A DNA stretch of 58,735 nt from Dethiobacter sp. (lineage in GTDB: Bacteria > Bacillota_D > Dethiobacteria > Dethiobacterales > Dethiobacteraceae): the NCBI GenBank assembly GCA_018333395.1, contig JAGXSQ010000020.1:1-58735 (forward strand), written 5' to 3'. The first letter of the stretch is position 1, and the number at the start of each line of letters is the position of its first letter. Below the pieces are notes generated by a model. The model was not told the origin of the DNA and did no database searches. It saw nothing but the letters and a program-made list of their open reading frames with translations. Position numbers and translations under genes: made by a program. Positions 1-8,711 of this stretch are shown in pieces.

Positions 1-249
1 GGGCTTACCGCACCAGCCAAAATACGGCTGGTGAAAGGCGGTAGTGTCGCCTCTTTGGTATCGTTGACGATTCACGAAGGAAGGAACCGCCAGGTACGTC
101 GGATGCTGGCCGCAGTGGGCCACCCGTCTTTAGCCTTAAAGCGTGTCCGCTTCGGTTCACTGACCGTGACCGGGCTTCAGCCTGGGGAGTGGCGCCGATT
201 GAATGAACAGGAAGTAGCTAGTCTATACGGTGCTGTGAAAAAAAGATAG
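1..249 (+). CDS. rluB: rRNA pseudouridine synthase, RluB/RsuA family (C-terminal part)
   Basis: The reading frame is open from the first base of the window, so only the last 82 residues are present and the start lies upstream. The visible part has the C-terminal signature of the RsuA/RluB/E/F family: IHEGRNRQVRRMLAAVGHP followed by LKRVRFGSLTV and a GEWRRL segment. These enzymes isomerise uridine to pseudouridine in rRNA. RluB-type members, which act on 23S rRNA, are the usual ones in Bacillota. The catalytic Asp and the S4 domain are outside the window, so the exact subfamily is inferred. The stop is followed within about 25 bases by the promoter of the next gene. Confidence 0.82.
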   Translation, partial: GLTAPAKIRLVKGGSVASLVSLTIHEGRNRQVRRMLAAVGHPSLALKRVRFGSLTVTGLQPGEWRRLNEQEVASLYGAVKKR

Positions 250-271
250 CGCAAGAAAAACCGGTCGTAGC

Positions 272-300
272 TTGCATGTCAGTCTTTCCTCCGGTATAAT
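272..300 (+). promoter_or_regulatory. Sigma-A-like promoter of the RNase J gene
   Basis: TTGCAT (272-277) and a perfect TATAAT (295-300) are separated by 17 bases. The pair lies just after the preceding stop codon and 46 bases before the RNase J start. Confidence 0.75.
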
Positions 301-346
301 CTGAGAAGTGACAGGGACGAAAACAGAAAAACAAGGAGGTGAATTA

Positions 347-2077
347 ATGTCAAAATACTATCAAAACAAAACACCAAAGCCCAGGGACGAGTGCAAAGAC
401 AAACTGCAAATCATCCCACTTGGCGGCATTGGCGAAATCGGCAAGAATATGTATGTAGTCCGCTATCAGGACGAGATACTGGTTCTTGATGCCGGACTTG
501 CTTTTCCTGGGGACGAGATGCTGGGAATAGATATAGTGATTCCCGATATTTCTTATCTCCAGGAAAATAGGGACAAGATCCAAGGCATTGTGCTGACGCA
601 CGGTCATGAGGATCACATTGGCGCACTTCCCTACATTTTGCCGCAATTGAATGTGCCTGTGTACGGTACTAAGCTAACCTTGGGTCTGATTCGGGAGAAG
701 CTGCGCGAGCACCACCTGCTGGGAGAGTCTAAGCTTTATTCTTTTGACCCGCAAGACAAACTGCGTCTTGGGTGCTTTAATTTGGAATTTTTCCGCACCA
801 ACCACAGCATCCCTGATTCGGTGGGTATAGCAGTACACACTCCGGTTGGGACTGTGGTGTATACCGGAGACTTTAAGTTTGACCAAACGCCGGTTAATGA
901 CCGGCCGACCGACTACTACCGCTTGGGCAAGCTAGGGGAGGAGAGAGTACTGGTAGTACTCTCGGACAGCACTAATGCGGAACGGCCAGGCTATACTCTT
1001 TCTGAAAAAGAAGTAGGCCTTGCTATTATGGATATCTTCCATACCGCCAAAGAGCGCATTATTCTCGCTACTTTTGCTTCCAATGTCCACCGTATCCAAC
1101 AGGTCGTTGATGCTGCCTGCCACTACAATCGCAAAATGGCCGTGGTCGGACGGAGCATGGAAAATGTGGTGAGAGTTGCTCAGGAATTAGGCTACCTGCG
1201 TGTCTGCGAGGGAACCCTAGTCGAGATTGATGAGTTGAACAACCTGCCAGCCAACCGGGCGGTGATTCTGACTACCGGCAGTCAGGGCGAGCCGATGTCT
1301 GCCCTGACCCGCATCTCCACGTCCGACCACAGAAAAGTGGAGATTATACCGGGTGATACGGTAATTATTGCGGCCACGCCTATTCCGGGCAACGAAAAGC
1401 TGGTTTCCCGCACTATCGACAACCTGTTCAAAAGGGGCGCCAACGTCATTTATGAACGTGTTTCAGGCGTTCATGTTTCGGGACACGCTTCTCAGGAAGA
1501 ACTTAAACTGATGTTGAACTTGTTAAAACCAACCTATCTGATCCCTGTGCACGGCGAATACCGCCACCTAATCCACCATGCCAGATTAGCAACCAAGGTG
1601 GGTATCCCCGAAGAACGTATTTTTATTGCTGAAAACGGGCAGATTCTTGAATTTACTGCTGACTCCGGGCGACCGGCAGGCAATGTGACAGCGGGACGCG
1701 TACTTGTAGACGGGCTTGGCGTAGGGGATGTGGGGAGTATAGTCTTGCGGGACCGACGCATTCTCTCCCAGGACGGCATTATGATTGTAGTGGTGACTGT
1801 AGACTGCGAAACGAACAAAGTAGTAGCCGGTCCGGAAATTTTTTCCCGCGGCTTTGTCTATGTGCGTGAATCGGAAAAGCTGATGGAAGAGGCGCGGGAG
1901 CACGTGGCGCGTTGCATGGAAAAAGCCAACGGCAAAAGATCTGAATGGACATTGCTAAAGGGCAACATCCGTGAGGTGCTTTCCCGCTATGTCTGGGAAA
2001 AAACACACCGTCGTCCGATGATCCTGCCAATTATTATGGAGGTCCAGCCAGACAAGCGGATAGTGCCTAAAGCTTAG
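347..2077 (+). CDS. rnj: Ribonuclease J
   Basis: Ribonuclease J is a 5'-3' exo- and endoribonuclease that matures and degrades mRNA and rRNA in Bacillota. The 576-residue length is normal. The metallo-beta-lactamase signature HGHEDH is at residues 85-90, and beta-CASP landmarks (STNAERPG, FASNVHRIQQ, TTGSQGEP, VSGHAS, PVHGEYRHL) follow in order, then a C-terminal domain. The ATG at 347 follows AAGGAGGTGAATTA; the in-frame GTG at 308 has no such site. Position next to tepA, ylzJ and ftsK matches the neighbourhood of the second RNase J gene (rnjB) in Bacillus. I do not assign J1 or J2 because a single Clostridial-type RNase J is also possible. The gene ends inside a long hairpin shared with the convergent ylzJ. 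Confidence 0.93.
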   Translation: MSKYYQNKTPKPRDECKDKLQIIPLGGIGEIGKNMYVVRYQDEILVLDAGLAFPGDEMLGIDIVIPDISYLQENRDKIQGIVLTHGHEDHIGALPYILPQLNVPVYGTKLTLGLIREKLREHHLLGESKLYSFDPQDKLRLGCFNLEFFRTNHSIPDSVGIAVHTPVGTVVYTGDFKFDQTPVNDRPTDYYRLGKLGEERVLVVLSDSTNAERPGYTLSEKEVGLAIMDIFHTAKERIILATFASNVHRIQQVVDAACHYNRKMAVVGRSMENVVRVAQELGYLRVCEGTLVEIDELNNLPANRAVILTTGSQGEPMSALTRISTSDHRKVEIIPGDTVIIAATPIPGNEKLVSRTIDNLFKRGANVIYERVSGVHVSGHASQEELKLMLNLLKPTYLIPVHGEYRHLIHHARLATKVGIPEERIFIAENGQILEFTADSGRPAGNVTAGRVLVDGLGVGDVGSIVLRDRRILSQDGIMIVVVTVDCETNKVVAGPEIFSRGFVYVRESEKLMEEAREHVARCMEKANGKRSEWTLLKGNIREVLSRYVWEKTHRRPMILPIIMEVQPDKRIVPKA

Positions 2078-2091
2078 CTTTAGGCACTATC
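2059..2091. terminator. Perfect 16-bp inverted repeat spanning two convergent stop codons
   Basis: GATAGTGCCTAAAGCT (2059-2074) is repeated in reverse complement at 2076-2091, with one base between the arms. The RNase J TAG (2075-2077) is at its centre and the ylzJ stop codon (2090-2092) is on its right edge. No long T-run follows on either side, so it is either a bidirectional terminator of modest strength or an mRNA 3'-end stabiliser. Confidence 0.6.
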
Positions 2092-2305
2092 ACCATTTAA
2101 ACTCAATAATGCTCCCCGGCTGTAACGACGGGTTCAGGTAGTGGGTAGGGTCGGTGGAAATAAGCCGGACAACCTTTGCTCTGTTTGGCCGGATTGGCTC
2201 GACTAGGAGCGTTCCCCCGTTTTTGCAGCGGATTTCAGCGTATGAAGGCTGAAAGCTCTCGCTCCCCTCCAGAACAACATCCAAAGGCATTATAGTCCAA
2301 AGCAT
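2090..2305 (-). CDS. ylzJ: YlzJ-like protein
   Basis: This 71-residue protein matches the YlzJ family: MPLDVVLEG near the N-terminus, a central VEP-containing segment, LISTDPTHYLNPSLQPG, and a C-terminal IIEFKW. The function is unknown. In Bacillus and many Clostridia the gene sits beside tepA and ftsK/spoIIIE, as here. Its start overlaps the tepA stop by one base, which indicates translational coupling. It is soluble by appearance, with no membrane segment. Confidence 0.8.
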   Translation of the reverse strand: MLWTIMPLDVVLEGSESFQPSYAEIRCKNGGTLLVEPIRPNRAKVVRLISTDPTHYLNPSLQPGSIIEFKW

Positions 2306-3054
2306 CAGTCCTTCATCCCACCGTTACAACGCTCGTCCACCAGCTGTTGAAGCTTTTTGACCGCTTGGCCCAGTCCGCCGACTTCATCGATGAGGCCATC
2401 CCGGACGGCGTCCCTGCCTACCATTACGGTGCCGATGTCCCGAGCCATCTGGTCGGTACAAAACATTAACTGCCGGAATTTCTCCTCCGAAATGCGAGAA
2501 TTCCTGGTAACGAATTTAATGACCCGATCCTGCATCTTGTCGAGATATTCATAGGTCTGCGGTACGCCGATGACCAAGCCGCTTAAACGGATAGGGTGGA
2601 TAGTCATCGTAGCCGTCTCAGCGATAAAGGAGTAACTGGCGCTGACTGCGATGGGCACACCGATACTGTGTCCGCCACCAACGACCAGTGAAACAGTGGG
2701 CTTGGAGAGAGTTTCGATCATTTCTGCAATAGCAAGCCCCGCCTCCACATCGCCGCCTACAGTGTTTAGGATCACTATTAGCCCGTGAATTTTAGGATTT
2801 TGTTCGATGGCTACCAGCTGGGGAATAACGTGTTCATATTTAGTAGTTTTGTTTTGGGGCGGCAGAGTGATATGCCCTTCAATTTGACCAATAATAGCCA
2901 TACTGTGAATAGCGCTTTCAGCGGGTTGTGGCGTGGCCGTCTGGCCCAGTTGCTCGATATTTTGCAGTACGCCTTCTTCTTTTGGATTTACCGCTTCCGA
3001 TTGCTGGGGTCCTCCAGCTTCGGAAGATCGCCGTCGGCGGGAAAAAAGAACCAA
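2305..3054 (-). CDS. tepA: ClpP-like serine protease, TepA (translocation-enhancing) family
   Basis: A 249-residue ClpP-fold protein. The start is a TTG (3054-3052 on the minus strand) preceded by GGGAAGTGAT. After an arginine-rich N-terminal stretch (residues about 6-9) comes a ClpP/crotonase-fold domain. Ser130 in GGGHSIG and His153 in TIHPIR take the places of the ClpP nucleophile and general base, and a later [11 protein letters not shown] holds the likely Asp, so the triad looks complete. The family is ATPase-independent; a TepA role in protein export was proposed in Bacillus. It forms a two-gene unit with ylzJ, opposite in strand to RNase J and divergent from the ABC importer. Confidence 0.85.
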   Translation of the reverse strand: MVLFSRRRRSSEAGGPQQSEAVNPKEEGVLQNIEQLGQTATPQPAESAIHSMAIIGQIEGHITLPPQNKTTKYEHVIPQLVAIEQNPKIHGLIVILNTVGGDVEAGLAIAEMIETLSKPTVSLVVGGGHSIGVPIAVSASYSFIAETATMTIHPIRLSGLVIGVPQTYEYLDKMQDRVIKFVTRNSRISEEKFRQLMFCTDQMARDIGTVMVGRDAVRDGLIDEVGGLGQAVKKLQQLVDERCNGGMKD

Positions 3055-3203
3055 AGCATCACTTCCCGGTACGTTTGCTACTCCTATTGTCCCTTTCCAG
3101 CCTATTTGTTATACAACCAGAAAAAAGACGGAGCACGCCAAAACTTTTTGGTAGGGATGAAATTGCCTATTAGCTCATTTTGAAGGAAAAAGGAGGCCAT
3201 CTT

Positions 3204-4556
3204 GTGATCCGTAATAGGGCATTTCGGACATTGGTGTTTATATTATCGGTAACCATGATAGGGACAATATTGTTAACCGGACCGGCGGTAGCTTCAGAGC
3301 CCAGAATAACAGCGAACAAGGATGGAACCCCGCTCGCTTTCGATGTCCAACCCCGCATAATTAGGGGAAGGGTCATGGTACCATTACTGACAATATCTGA
3401 AAGCCTGGGTGCTACGGTGGACTGGAATCTGGCTAATAGTACTGTGACAATTAAGCAAAAGGGCGCAACGCTTGTTTTGACTGTCAATTCGACTAGAGCC
3501 ACCCGCAATGGCCAGCAAATTACATTGGATTCCCCGGCAGTTATGATCAGGGGGCGCACCTTGGTTCCGTTGCGGTTTATTAGCGAGGCTCTAGGTTTTG
3601 GGATCATATGGGATGAACAGGCCAGGAGTGTCTCTATTATGTCAAGGCTGGATAATCTGAGCCTTCTTGGGCCGATATCTCCCGTAACATTTCCTTTCCT
3701 CCATCTTGCTGAAGGAGATGCCTTAAGACATATTACCCGTCAGACCCAAGTTCATATTGCTCGCACCGTTGATATGTTGCGGGCACAGGCGCTTGCCGGT
3801 GACATACATTTTGCCGCTATGCCCACCTATGTTGCGGCCAATCTTTATAATAGGGGCGTCAACTTAAGACTGATCAATGTTTCTGTTTGGGGTAGCCTCT
3901 ATATAGTTGGAGAGGCAGGGGCACCAGTCAGAGTTCTGGAAGATCTAAAGGGGCAGAGGTTGGTTATACCATCCAGAGGCGACATGCCCGACATTCTTTT
4001 TCGCTTCCTGGCAAATAGAAAGGGCCTGAATACTGAGAGAGACGTGCAGATCGAGTATGTGCCTTCCCCCATGGAAGCCGCGCAATTATTGGCAGCGGGC
4101 AGGGCACGATACGCGGTACTATCAGAACCTGCTGCAACTACAGCCATACTCAGAGCCCGGCAGGAAGGGAGGACCTTGGAGAGGTTAATAACACTCCGGA
4201 CAGTTTGGGGAGAGGTAACAGGGGGACCTGCCCGTATACCCCAAGCCGGAATTGTGGCTCTGCCCAACATAGTGGGGCAGGAAGCCACCATCAGGGCTTT
4301 CAGTGAGGCTTATGCTCAGGCGGTTTCCTGGACTGTAGCAAATCCTGAAGATACGGGAGCCTTGGCCGCAAGAAGGATAGAAGGTCTGCAGGCTCCGGCT
4401 GCGGCAAGTGCGCTTAGATTTTCGGAGTTAAGAGCAATCCCAGCTATAGAGGCCAGAAGGGAGATAGAAGTATACTTCAGGCATTTAAGTGAACTGTCAC
4501 CTGAGATTATCGGAGGTAAATTACCAGATGGGAACTTTTACTGGCAGCCTAAATAA
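3204..4556 (+). CDS. NitT/TauT-type ABC substrate-binding protein fused to a copper-amine-oxidase-N-like domain
   Basis: The GTG at 3204 is preceded by AAAGGAGG with 7-base spacing; an in-frame TTG at 3180 is less likely. The 450-residue product has a signal peptide (hydrophobic core, then PAVASE) with no lipobox Cys. Residues about 32-145 form a copper-amine-oxidase-N domain with the paired VMVPLLTISESLGATVDW and TLVPLRFISEALGF segments. The rest resembles NMT1/SsuA/NrtA binding proteins. In such systems it would deliver a small ligand to the membrane permeases. The ligand (sulfonate, nitrate, pyrimidine or other) cannot be read from sequence. The amine-oxidase-N domain may anchor the protein to the wall in place of a lipid; that is inference. 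The gene overlaps the first permease by 29 bases. Confidence 0.8.
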   Translation: MIRNRAFRTLVFILSVTMIGTILLTGPAVASEPRITANKDGTPLAFDVQPRIIRGRVMVPLLTISESLGATVDWNLANSTVTIKQKGATLVLTVNSTRATRNGQQITLDSPAVMIRGRTLVPLRFISEALGFGIIWDEQARSVSIMSRLDNLSLLGPISPVTFPFLHLAEGDALRHITRQTQVHIARTVDMLRAQALAGDIHFAAMPTYVAANLYNRGVNLRLINVSVWGSLYIVGEAGAPVRVLEDLKGQRLVIPSRGDMPDILFRFLANRKGLNTERDVQIEYVPSPMEAAQLLAAGRARYAVLSEPAATTAILRARQEGRTLERLITLRTVWGEVTGGPARIPQAGIVALPNIVGQEATIRAFSEAYAQAVSWTVANPEDTGALAARRIEGLQAPAAASALRFSELRAIPAIEARREIEVYFRHLSELSPEIIGGKLPDGNFYWQPK

Positions 4557-5322
4557 ATACCTCTACTTAGGTGGTGTAATAGTTGTATTGCTCGGCTGGG
4601 AGATAGTGTCCCTGACTGTTGCCGCAGAGGCCTTACCCCGCCCCAGAGAGGTCTGGAACGGCCTGATGCTCCTGCATACAAACGGGAAATTATGGCAACA
4701 TCTGCCCATTTCTTTGTACAGAACTTTGATGGGATTTGGCCTAGGAGCGGCGCTTGGTTTTATAGCTGGTGCCTTGGCTGGTTTCAGCAAACCTCTTTAT
4801 TGTTTGCTCAAGCCTCTAACGGGGGCGCTCTTGAGTTTTCCCGCAGTGGCAGTGGTGATGGTGGGAATGGTTTGGTTTGGCATGGGTTCTACTTTAGCGG
4901 TAGTCATTACCGCTCTTTTTACTTTCCCGCTGGTCTATCGGAGCACAGTGGAGGGAGTACGGTTGATGGATGCCCGTCTTCTTGAGATGGCCGCAGTCTT
5001 TCGTCTGTCGAAATGGGCTCTCTGGTGGAACATCTATCTGCCAGCCCTGGCTACGGCGCTTCTGGCAGGTTTTGCTTTTGCGGCAGGGACTGCTTTCCGC
5101 AAGACAGTCATGGCCGAACTTCTGGGAAGCCACGACGGAGTGGGCTATGCGATGGCTATGACCCGCTTCAATTTGGAGACCGCTGAGCTTTTTGCCTGGG
5201 TAATGGTATGCCTGTTTGTAGTAGCTGGCATAGAGTTGTTGGCCGTAAGGCCGGCACATAAATATTTGCGTCTATGGAATTTGCCGGATGAAAAAAGGAG
5301 GGGGGCTCTGAAAAATGTATAA
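4528..5322 (+). CDS. ABC transporter permease, NitT/TauT (SsuC-like) family, first subunit
   Basis: This 264-residue integral membrane protein has about six hydrophobic segments. The start at 4528 follows GGAGGTAA inside the end of the binding-protein gene. The binding-protein-dependent permease EAA region is seen as LEMAAVFRLSKWALWWNIYLP, and LPRPREVW near residue 40 is typical of SsuC/TauC permeases. It pairs with the following permease, so the membrane channel is probably a heterodimer; many family members use a homodimer. The ligand is unknown. Confidence 0.88.
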   Translation: MGTFTGSLNKYLYLGGVIVVLLGWEIVSLTVAAEALPRPREVWNGLMLLHTNGKLWQHLPISLYRTLMGFGLGAALGFIAGALAGFSKPLYCLLKPLTGALLSFPAVAVVMVGMVWFGMGSTLAVVITALFTFPLVYRSTVEGVRLMDARLLEMAAVFRLSKWALWWNIYLPALATALLAGFAFAAGTAFRKTVMAELLGSHDGVGYAMAMTRFNLETAELFAWVMVCLFVVAGIELLAVRPAHKYLRLWNLPDEKRRGALKNV

Positions 5323-6082
5323 GTCCTTAAAAGAAATCTTGACTAGTGCTTTTTGGTTTCTGGCAGGGATTATTATACTGGCGGGGATCTGGCAGATAAT
5401 GTCGTTATCCTTTAGCCCGTTGATCCTCCCCTCCCCTAGGGAAACTTTGGGGGCCATGTTCGACCTGTTCTCCTCTCCTGACGCCAGGCAAAATTTTTAT
5501 GTTAGCGCAGGACGTGCTCTGGCCGCCTTGATGGCTGTAACAATTATGGGCCTAGGAATGGGAGTTGTAGCCGGGCTTTACCCTTGGCTGGAAGCACTTA
5601 TGAAACCGGTAAAAGATATCTTGCTTGCTATTCCTCCGGTAGCACTGACAATACTGGTTATCTTTTTATTTGGCAGCGGTAGCCTTCAGACGGTAGGCAT
5701 AGCCGGTGCACTTGCTCTCCCCCTGGTTTATGGTAGCACGGTGAGTGCCGTTAGGACGGTAGATCGGGAACTGCTGGAAATGACAGAGATTTTTAATGTG
5801 CCACGAAAAGTGCGGCTGTGGGATGTGTATCTGCCTGCAGTAGTATTTTCATCATTGCCCAGTGTTCTTTTGGCTGCAGGATTGACGGTGCGACTGACAG
5901 TTATGGCTGAGGTTATTGTTGGCGTAACTGTCGGTATCGGCCACGCTCTAAGCATGTCCAGAGTTTATTTGGCTACCCAGGAGATATTTGCCTGGATGTT
6001 AATCCTGCTCGCTGTCGTTTTAATGATTGAAGGAGGTCTGCTTTATATAGTGAAAAAATACTTGCTAAGGTGGCAGGCTTAG
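5315..6082 (+). CDS. ABC transporter permease, NitT/TauT family, second subunit
   Basis: A 255-residue membrane protein of the same family as the preceding gene. It has LILPSPRETL near residue 40 and an EAA-like loop LEMTEIFNVPRKVRLWDVYLP. AAAAAGGAGGGGGG precedes the ATG, and the gene overlaps its neighbour by 8 bases. The sequence differs clearly from the first permease, so this is an old duplication, not a recent repeat. Together with the ATPase it completes an importer. Confidence 0.88.
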   Translation: MYKSLKEILTSAFWFLAGIIILAGIWQIMSLSFSPLILPSPRETLGAMFDLFSSPDARQNFYVSAGRALAALMAVTIMGLGMGVVAGLYPWLEALMKPVKDILLAIPPVALTILVIFLFGSGSLQTVGIAGALALPLVYGSTVSAVRTVDRELLEMTEIFNVPRKVRLWDVYLPAVVFSSLPSVLLAAGLTVRLTVMAEVIVGVTVGIGHALSMSRVYLATQEIFAWMLILLAVVLMIEGGLLYIVKKYLLRWQA

Positions 6083-6094
6083 AGGTGATGGGCA

Positions 6095-6808
6095 GTGTTA
6101 ATTTTTGAGAACGTAACAAAATCTTTTAGCAACCGTCTGATTGTAGATGATCTTTCGTTTAAGGTGGAAGATAATCATATCCTGGCTATATTGGGGCCTT
6201 CGGGCGTTGGCAAGACTACGATATTACGGATTGCCGCTGGTACAGTAAGTCCTGATGCCGGGAAAACTCAGTCTGATCGACAAAAAATTGGCTTTATTTT
6301 CCAAGAACACAGATTGCTCCCGTGGCGGACGGCTTTAGGCAATATCATGCTTGTTCTCAAGGGTGAAAAAAAACTTGCTCCCCAAGAGCGGAGGCAAATA
6401 GGAATGACCATGCTGCAAAAAATGGGCCTCAAGGGTTTTGAGCATTATTACCCTGCTCAGTTAAGCGGTGGCATGCGACAAAGAGTTTCCATAGCAAGAG
6501 CATTTGTCATAGAGCCCGACTTGCTTTTGATGGATGAACCCTTTACCGGGCTAGACCTGGAATTAAAAGCCTCTTTACAGAAGATGCTGCTAGACCTCTT
6601 ATCATGGCACCCTACTACCGTGATCTATGTTACTCATGAGCCTCGAGATGCCGTCCTCATGGCTGATGAAGCCATCGTTCTGGCTGGAGACCCCGGCAAA
6701 ATAACAGCTAGGATTAAGTTTGATTGCCCGAAGGAGGAAAGGGATCAAAAATATATTCAGGAAAATACTATGAAACTGGTGGAACAGTTGATGACACCAG
6801 GAGTGTAG
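6095..6808 (+). CDS. ABC transporter ATP-binding protein, NitT/TauT (SsuB/TauB-like) family
   Basis: The 237-residue cytoplasmic ATPase begins at a GTG after GAGGTGATG. Walker A is GPSGVGKTT (about 34-42), the Q-loop FQEHRLLPWRT, the signature LSGGMRQRV, Walker B LLLMDEPF, and the H-loop VTHEP. FQE..LLPW is typical of the nitrate/sulfonate/taurine subfamily. It energises uptake through the two upstream permeases. All catalytic motifs are intact. Confidence 0.92.
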   Translation: MLIFENVTKSFSNRLIVDDLSFKVEDNHILAILGPSGVGKTTILRIAAGTVSPDAGKTQSDRQKIGFIFQEHRLLPWRTALGNIMLVLKGEKKLAPQERRQIGMTMLQKMGLKGFEHYYPAQLSGGMRQRVSIARAFVIEPDLLLMDEPFTGLDLELKASLQKMLLDLLSWHPTTVIYVTHEPRDAVLMADEAIVLAGDPGKITARIKFDCPKEERDQKYIQENTMKLVEQLMTPGV

Positions 6809-6909
6809 CTCAAAGGCGGGAGACTTCTGGTCGCCTGGGTTAAAAAGTTTCTCTGTTATTTCCCCATTTTCGTGACAGAATTATAATTGCGCCTGCATAC
6901 TCTGTAGCG
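6809..6909. other. Intergenic region before the Na/Pi cotransporter
   Basis: This 101-base gap holds a TATAAT at 6882-6887 with no convincing -35 element 17 bases upstream. A weak hairpin near 6815-6837 lacks a T-run. I see no gene or riboswitch in it. Confidence 0.4.
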
Positions 6910-7905
6910 GTGAGGCAGGTGCAAACTTTTTTTGAACTGGCCGTGGGGTTGTTTCTGTTTTTTGCCGGCCTGAGGATTATGACGGCCAGCTTAAAAAAGT
7001 TAGCGGGGTCAAAAATGACCGTTGTGCTGGCCTCCTGGACAGGCAACCGCTTCAAGGCTTTTATGTGCGGTCTGCTTTTTACCGGGCTGACGCAGAGCAG
7101 TTCGTTGACGACTGTTCTGGTGGTGAGCGCCGCCGATGCCGGGGTATTGTCTCTTAGGGCAGCCATTGCCGTGATTATCGGTGCTAATGTGGGCACGACG
7201 GTAACAGGGCAGTTGCTAAGTGCCGGGTTACAGTCGCTGGCCGGTCCCTTGACTTTGGCAGGGGTTGCGGCTTCGCTGCTCTGCCCAGCCGGCGGACTCA
7301 GGCGGTCCGGGCAGGCGCTGGCGGGGCTTGGAATGCTGCTTTATGGGCTAGAAGTCATGTCTTTGACCCTCCTTCCCCTAGGGCAGAGCCCTTTGTTTTC
7401 CGCCTTGCTTGCTGTGGCAGCGCATCACCCGCTGCTCGGCGTGTTGGTCGGTATGCTGGCTACCGCTTTGGTGCAAAGCTCAAGCGCTGTGATCGGTGTG
7501 GTACTGGTGTTGGTGCAAGGCGGCCTGCTCCCCCTGGAAGCGGCGGTAAGTGTGGTAATAGGGGCTGATGTAGGCACCTGCATAACGTCGTTGCTGGCGG
7601 GGCTGGGCGCTGGCGCTACAGCTAGGCGGGCCGCCCTGGCGCACCTCTTTTTTAACATTTTCAGTGCCGCACTGGTGATGTCTGTCTTTCCGCTTTTTGT
7701 CGGCTTGGCAGCTCTTACCGCCGACAGCGCGCCGCGCCAGCTGGCCAACGCTCATACTCTCTATAATCTCAGCGGGGCTCTACTGCTTTTGTTGTTTCTA
7801 GCACCATTTCAGCGGTTGATAGAGAACATGACATGGGCTGAAATACCGGGGGAAAAAAGGATTTTCCGGTTTATTGGCGAACACCTGGTAAGGTGGTTTC
7901 ATTAA
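6910..7905 (+). CDS. Na/Pi cotransporter family protein (NptA/YjbB-like)
   Basis: A 331-residue polytopic membrane protein containing the family's duplicated Na/Pi module. Both copies have the QSSS motif (residues about 62-65 and 188-191), each followed by an IGANVGT or IGADVGT loop. This is the minimal form, without the C-terminal PhoU-like domain found in longer relatives. It would move phosphate with sodium across the membrane; direction is not predictable. Two GTG starts (6910 and 6919) are possible and neither has a strong ribosome binding site. It runs just past the uppP start region, so the two are probably co-transcribed. Confidence 0.88.
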   Translation: MRQVQTFFELAVGLFLFFAGLRIMTASLKKLAGSKMTVVLASWTGNRFKAFMCGLLFTGLTQSSSLTTVLVVSAADAGVLSLRAAIAVIIGANVGTTVTGQLLSAGLQSLAGPLTLAGVAASLLCPAGGLRRSGQALAGLGMLLYGLEVMSLTLLPLGQSPLFSALLAVAAHHPLLGVLVGMLATALVQSSSAVIGVVLVLVQGGLLPLEAAVSVVIGADVGTCITSLLAGLGAGATARRAALAHLFFNIFSAALVMSVFPLFVGLAALTADSAPRQLANAHTLYNLSGALLLLLFLAPFQRLIENMTWAEIPGEKRIFRFIGEHLVRWFH

Positions 7906-7922
7906 CGGTAAGGGAGGTCGAC

Positions 7923-8711
7923 ATGGGTCTTCCGGAAGGAATTTTACTCGGTATTTTGCAAGGATTGACGGAATTTCTGCCGGTTTCCAGTTCCGGACAC
8001 TTGGTTATTTTTCAGGATTTTTTCGGCGTCCGCCTTCCGGGCATTACTTTCGAGGTCATGGTGCATTTCGGGACGTTGTTATCGGTGTTTTGGGTCTTTG
8101 GCGGCGACATTCTCCGTATTGTCAGACGTTTCACGCGCGAAGAGCAAGAGCGTCGTTTTGCCCTGATGCTGGTGCTTGGTATCATTCCTACTGGGCTGAT
8201 GGGGCTTTTACTGGGGGATGCCTTTAGGCTTTTTTTTGAGTCTACGCTGCTTGTGGGCGTTATGCTTCTGGTGACCGGCTTCATTCTTTATACGCTCCAG
8301 TTTATGGCGCCCGGAACAAAAGGCGAAGCTACTATGAGAGGGAAAGATGCGCTGCTAATCAGTTTTGTCCAGGGTTTGGCCATTATGCCGGGAATTTCCC
8401 GTTCCGGCTCTACTATCGCTGCTGCGTTGTGGTGCGGTCTAGATCGCGAAACAGCGGTTAGGTTTTCTTTCCTCGTTTCTGTTCCGGTTATTCTTGGCGT
8501 CACCTTGTTGGAGTTTATGGCCTTGAGGGAAACCGGGTTTGCTGCTCTGACTGCCGGTGTCTGGGCGGGGACGTTAGCTGCCTTCCTGTCCGGAGTTTTG
8601 GCCATCAAAGTCTTTGTCCGTCTTTTGCAGGCGGGCCGCTTCCGGTATTTTTCCTACTACTGCTGGTCTGCCGGCACCGTGACCGTCGTGCTAAAACTGG
8701 CGGGCTTTTAA
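7923..8711 (+). CDS. uppP: Undecaprenyl-diphosphatase UppP (BacA)
   Basis: A 262-residue membrane enzyme that dephosphorylates undecaprenyl diphosphate, recycling the lipid carrier for peptidoglycan and other wall polymers; it also gives bacitracin resistance. Family motifs are intact: LQGLTEFLPVSSSGHLVI near the N-terminus and MPGISRSGSTIA in the middle. The ATG at 7923 follows GGGAGGTCGAC and is preferred to an upstream in-frame GTG. Its stop codon touches the ATG of the ftsK-like gene. Confidence 0.94.
   Translation: MGLPEGILLGILQGLTEFLPVSSSGHLVIFQDFFGVRLPGITFEVMVHFGTLLSVFWVFGGDILRIVRRFTREEQERRFALMLVLGIIPTGLMGLLLGDAFRLFFESTLLVGVMLLVTGFILYTLQFMAPGTKGEATMRGKDALLISFVQGLAIMPGISRSGSTIAAALWCGLDRETAVRFSFLVSVPVILGVTLLEFMALRETGFAALTAGVWAGTLAAFLSGVLAIKVFVRLLQAGRFRYFSYYCWSAGTVTVVLKLAGF

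Noticed and set aside
3055..3203. Riboswitch (for example thiamine) before the ABC importer
   Set aside because: The 149-base divergent gap shows no TPP or other conserved aptamer core, and the importer's ligand is unknown.
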